From: Rothia nasimurium
GTDB lineage: Bacteria > Actinomycetota > Actinomycetes > Actinomycetales > Micrococcaceae
DNA length: 64,000 nucleotides
Direction: 5' to 3'
Assembly (NCBI RefSeq): GCF_928382285.1
Contig: NZ_CAKMSS010000001.1
Span: 124,001 to 188,000, forward strand
Each line of letters begins with the position of its first letter. Position 1 is the first letter of the stretch. Positions 61,636-64,000 of the stretch are shown here, piece by piece. Made by a program: the position numbers and the translations under genes. The notes beneath the pieces are model-generated. The model saw only the letters and a program-made list of their open reading frames with translations, was not told where the DNA came from and made no database searches.

Positions 61636-63012
61636 TTACTTCTTAGGCTCTACCGTGGGGATAGAGGAAGTAGCAACCTTCTCCATGAGGTCAGCATCGG
61701 CGTCACGAACCCGCTGATAGTTTTTCTGGGTAGTGAAAGCTGCAGCTAGGAAGGAAAGGACCGCGCAACCGATGAAGAAGTACATGGGCGAGGTAATGTC
61801 GCCTGTTGCGTTGACCAGGTAGGTGGCGATGAAGGGCGCGGAGCCGCCGAAGACTGCAACGGGAATGTTGTAGCCCATGGAAATACCGGTGGCGCGAATG
61901 GACGTGGGAATCAGGTCGCTCATCACCGCGTAGGGGGTTGAAGAGTAGAGGCCAAAGAGCACACAAATCACCATAAAGGGCAGGAAAATTTCGGACGGCG
62001 ATGAGCCCGGGGCCGTGGTGAAGTACCAGTAGAGCGCGGGTATGGTGAGCGCAGAGGTTGCCATGAGGAACCAGCGCCGTCCGAAAACATCGGTTATCAG
62101 GCCACCCAGGGGCATGAGGGAGGCTGCCGTTAGACCGCCGATGGTGATGAACCAGAAACGGGTGTTAGCTGAGAATCCTAGATCCTTGACGAAGTAGGTG
62201 GAGGAGTAGGTCAAAATAAGGTAGAACATGCTTGCCAGTAGGGCGATCGAGCCTGCGACCAGGGTGATGTTGAGTTTCCACTGGAAGGTGGCACGGATGG
62301 GGCGCTTCTCTTGATGACCGGATTCTGCAATTGCCTCGAATTGGGCAGTGTCTTCAAGGCGGGAGCGGATGAAGGCAGCGATGAGGCCGAGCGGGCCTGC
62401 AATGATGAAGGGAATGCGCCAGCCGTATTCCTGCATGGCAGCATCGCCCAGGATTGAGGCAAGGCCGTTGGCTACGATGGAGCCTAAGATAAGGCCTGAG
62501 ACTGCGATGGTCATGAGCAGAGAGGTAGCTAGGCCGCGACGTTCGGGACCGCCGTATTCGGCGACGTAGGAGGTGACGGTGCCGATTTCACCGCCCGCGG
62601 AGAGCCCCTGAAGGCAGCGCGCCAGGATCAGCAGAGCTGGGGCTACAAAACCGATGGTTTCGTAGGTGGGGAGCAGGCCAATCATGAAGGTAGAGCCCGA
62701 CATGAGGAACATGACCAGGGCCATGGTGTTTTTGCGTCCGATGCGGTCACCGAGCGGGCCGAAGACGAAGCCACCGAGGGGCCTCATAAAGAAGGAAAGT
62801 GCAAAGGTTGCGAAGGATGCGAGCAGGGCTACGGCCGGTGTGTTGGCTGAGAAGAAAGCAGCGCCTACGTAGATAGCAACAAAGCCGTAGACACCGTAGT
62901 CGTACCATTCGATGAGGTGCCCGGCGACAGCCCCGATAAAGGCTTTACGCTTTTGCTTTGTGGTACGTACAGGCTGCATCACCTTTTCTGCTTTGAAGAT
63001 AGCTTCTGTCAT
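61636..63012 (-). CDS. MFS transporter, metabolite:H+ symporter (MHS) family
   Basis: A 458-residue permease with 12 hydrophobic segments. GHLIEWYDYGVYGF (about residues 31-44) and PLGGFVFGPLGDRIGRKNTMAL (about 77-98) are signatures of the shikimate/alpha-ketoglutarate/proline-betaine symporter family. LQGLSAGGEIGTVTSYVAEY lies near residue 140. The divergent neighbour is a PucR-like regulator, so uptake of a regulated carbon or nitrogen substrate is likely; the actual substrate is not known. Confidence 0.9.
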   Translation of the reverse strand: MTEAIFKAEKVMQPVRTTKQKRKAFIGAVAGHLIEWYDYGVYGFVAIYVGAAFFSANTPAVALLASFATFALSFFMRPLGGFVFGPLGDRIGRKNTMALVMFLMSGSTFMIGLLPTYETIGFVAPALLILARCLQGLSAGGEIGTVTSYVAEYGGPERRGLATSLLMTIAVSGLILGSIVANGLASILGDAAMQEYGWRIPFIIAGPLGLIAAFIRSRLEDTAQFEAIAESGHQEKRPIRATFQWKLNITLVAGSIALLASMFYLILTYSSTYFVKDLGFSANTRFWFITIGGLTAASLMPLGGLITDVFGRRWFLMATSALTIPALYWYFTTAPGSSPSEIFLPFMVICVLFGLYSSTPYAVMSDLIPTSIRATGISMGYNIPVAVFGGSAPFIATYLVNATGDITSPMYFFIGCAVLSFLAAAFTTQKNYQRVRDADADLMEKVATSSIPTVEPKK

Positions 63013-63100
63013 CTTGGGTTCCCTTGGTGTTGTTTGTGCGGACGCCCCCGGTGCGGTAGGCGTTCCACTAACAGTAATAATGTGATTTACATCATGGCAA

Positions 63101-63146
63101 TGTAGGTTTTTTCATTACATGTTGTGCTTGTGTGTAATTTCCTACA
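63101..63146. promoter_or_regulatory. Candidate operator between MFS and PucR-like genes
   Basis: TGTAGG...ATTACA (63101-63119) is mirrored by TGTAAT..CCTACA (63133-63146). The halves are separated by 13 bases. It lies between divergent promoters. TACAAT at 63143-63148 could be a -10 element for a leaderless transcript starting near ATG 63155. Confidence 0.5.
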
Positions 63147-63154
63147 ATGGTGAT

Positions 63155-64000
63155 ATGAGTGAGATACCTTACATTAGGCTGGATGTATTGCTGCAGTCTT
63201 TAGCGGTGGAAAAGGACGCCCTGGTGGTGGGGGCGGTTGGTGCTGTTGTTGATGAGCTTCCTGAGTATCGTGCTGTGCCCCGCGAGGAGCTAGTTGAGAG
63301 CGTAGCCGGTGTTTTTGATGCGGCTATAGCCTGCTTGGGTAATTCTGCTTCTGTTGACGAGGTGTTGGGTGAGGGGGCGGGGAGCCTTTATGCGGTTGCT
63401 CCGCGCCGAAAATTGCAGGGGGTTTCTTTGGCTTCAGTCTTGAGGGCGCACCGTTTGGCTCTATCTGCAACCCAGAGTAGGTTGGCGCAAATGGCGGATG
63501 ATTCTGGCTTGCCTCTTGAGGAGCGGTTGCGGGCGATGGGTGTGATCTGGGAAGTGGGTGAGTGGTTTATGGTTCAGGTTGCTCGTGACTATGAGCCTGC
63601 GCAGCTTGCCGAATCTGAGCGACGAGGGGTTGAAAAGCGAGATTTCTTGACTCGTCTTTTCCAGGGGTCTTTGAGCGCTGCGGAACAGCAGGTTCGCTCG
63701 AGTGGTTTGGGGTTACCTGGCGATCAAGAGTATCAGGTGGTTTTGGGGCGCGGGTTTGCGCCATGTGATTGGGTATCTGGGATTGAAGGAGCTTTTTCGT
63801 CGTTGCATGCGCCGGCTCTTGCTGATGACGTTGAGGGAGGTCTGGTGGGTGTGGTTCCGGTGCTGGAGAGTGTGGACGCTGCCACCTCCCGAGCGGGTGG
63901 CTGGCAGGAGCTTCGCGGTGGAGTTTTTGCTCTTGGGCGTCCTGTTCACATGGGTAATCTGGCGGCGTCGCTGGAGGAAGCTCGAACTGTCTTGGCCTCA
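63155..64000 (+). CDS. PucR-family transcriptional regulator (3' end outside window)
   Basis: An open frame from ATG 63155 to the window end, 282 residues without stop. It starts MSEIPYIRLDVLLQSLAVE and has a long helical N-terminal domain (GVSLASVLRAHRLALSATQSRL about residues 90-110, then RLRAMGVIWEVGEWFMVQVARDYE). A GGDEF-like CdaR-type domain begins near residue 170 with EKRDFLTRLFQGSL. The C-terminal PucR helix-turn-helix would lie outside the window. The gene is divergent from the MFS symporter; regulation of that transporter is a reasonable guess. Confidence 0.75.
   Translation, partial: MSEIPYIRLDVLLQSLAVEKDALVVGAVGAVVDELPEYRAVPREELVESVAGVFDAAIACLGNSASVDEVLGEGAGSLYAVAPRRKLQGVSLASVLRAHRLALSATQSRLAQMADDSGLPLEERLRAMGVIWEVGEWFMVQVARDYEPAQLAESERRGVEKRDFLTRLFQGSLSAAEQQVRSSGLGLPGDQEYQVVLGRGFAPCDWVSGIEGAFSSLHAPALADDVEGGLVGVVPVLESVDAATSRAGGWQELRGGVFALGRPVHMGNLAASLEEARTVLAS

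Overview
The window is a stretch of a moderately high-GC actinobacterial chromosome. Markers are WhiB1, the HisKA_2 kinase PdtaS, the adenylyltransferase GlnE with two glutamine synthetases, a DUF4191 gene beside lipA/lipB, a PAC2 protein, DUF4192, a Lys/Ala/Asp-rich N-terminus on the primary sigma factor, and a Tad pilus system of actinobacterial layout. Gene order and protein style suggest Micrococcales, probably Micrococcaceae (Rothia-like). The genus is an inference; no rRNA is present to test it.

Layout. 1-4750 (minus): a tightly packed operon of three glycosyltransferases and an ABC exporter cut by the window edge, probably for an envelope glycan. 4956-8111: polyphosphate glucokinase, methionine aminopeptidase, a small SPOR-like protein and panB. 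8328-15350: a nitrogen block with glnA2-glnE on plus and glnA on minus, and acetolactate decarboxylase lying between glnE and glnA. GlnR-type boxes precede both glutamine synthetases. 15637-26886: membrane proteins, DUF4191, lipA-lipB, a membrane pseudokinase, then pepA-lpdA-sucB. LipA and LipB supply the lipoyl groups that SucB carries and Lpd reoxidises. 27178-31360: PAC2, DUF4192 and the primary sigma factor.

31475-37892 holds an Rv3235-like protein, a LysM protein, an unknown 185-residue protein, a BldC-like regulator, a CpaB-like SAF protein, a CpaE-like ATPase, PdtaS and WhiB1. 38180-42320 holds a small membrane protein and a large FHA-FtsK/EccC-like ATPase with no WXG100 partner in view. 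42617-47473 is a galactofuranan cassette: glf, a GlfT2-like transferase and a Wzm/Wzt exporter. 47789-52400 is the main Tad operon (cpaF-tadB-tadC-pilin-tadE-tadE-tadG). 52482-54700 is prfB-smpB-DUF4190, without the ftsEX pair often found between prfB and smpB, followed by tmRNA at 54851-55226.

Directly after tmRNA lies a likely integrated island (about 55270-61300). It has decayed sequence with a recombinase tail, then a type I restriction-modification system (hsdR-hsdM-hsdS, minus). The window ends with an MFS symporter and a divergent PucR-like regulator cut by the edge.

The most notable non-coding signal is a pair of about 100-bp repeats at 7086-7196 and 12948-13051. Both sit between convergent genes and both fold into a long hairpin whose stems differ by compensatory base changes. 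Also worth attention are the (GA)n tract inside hsdS, the GlnR-box pair at glnA, and a 14-mer containing a DnaA box shared upstream of both halves of the Tad machinery.
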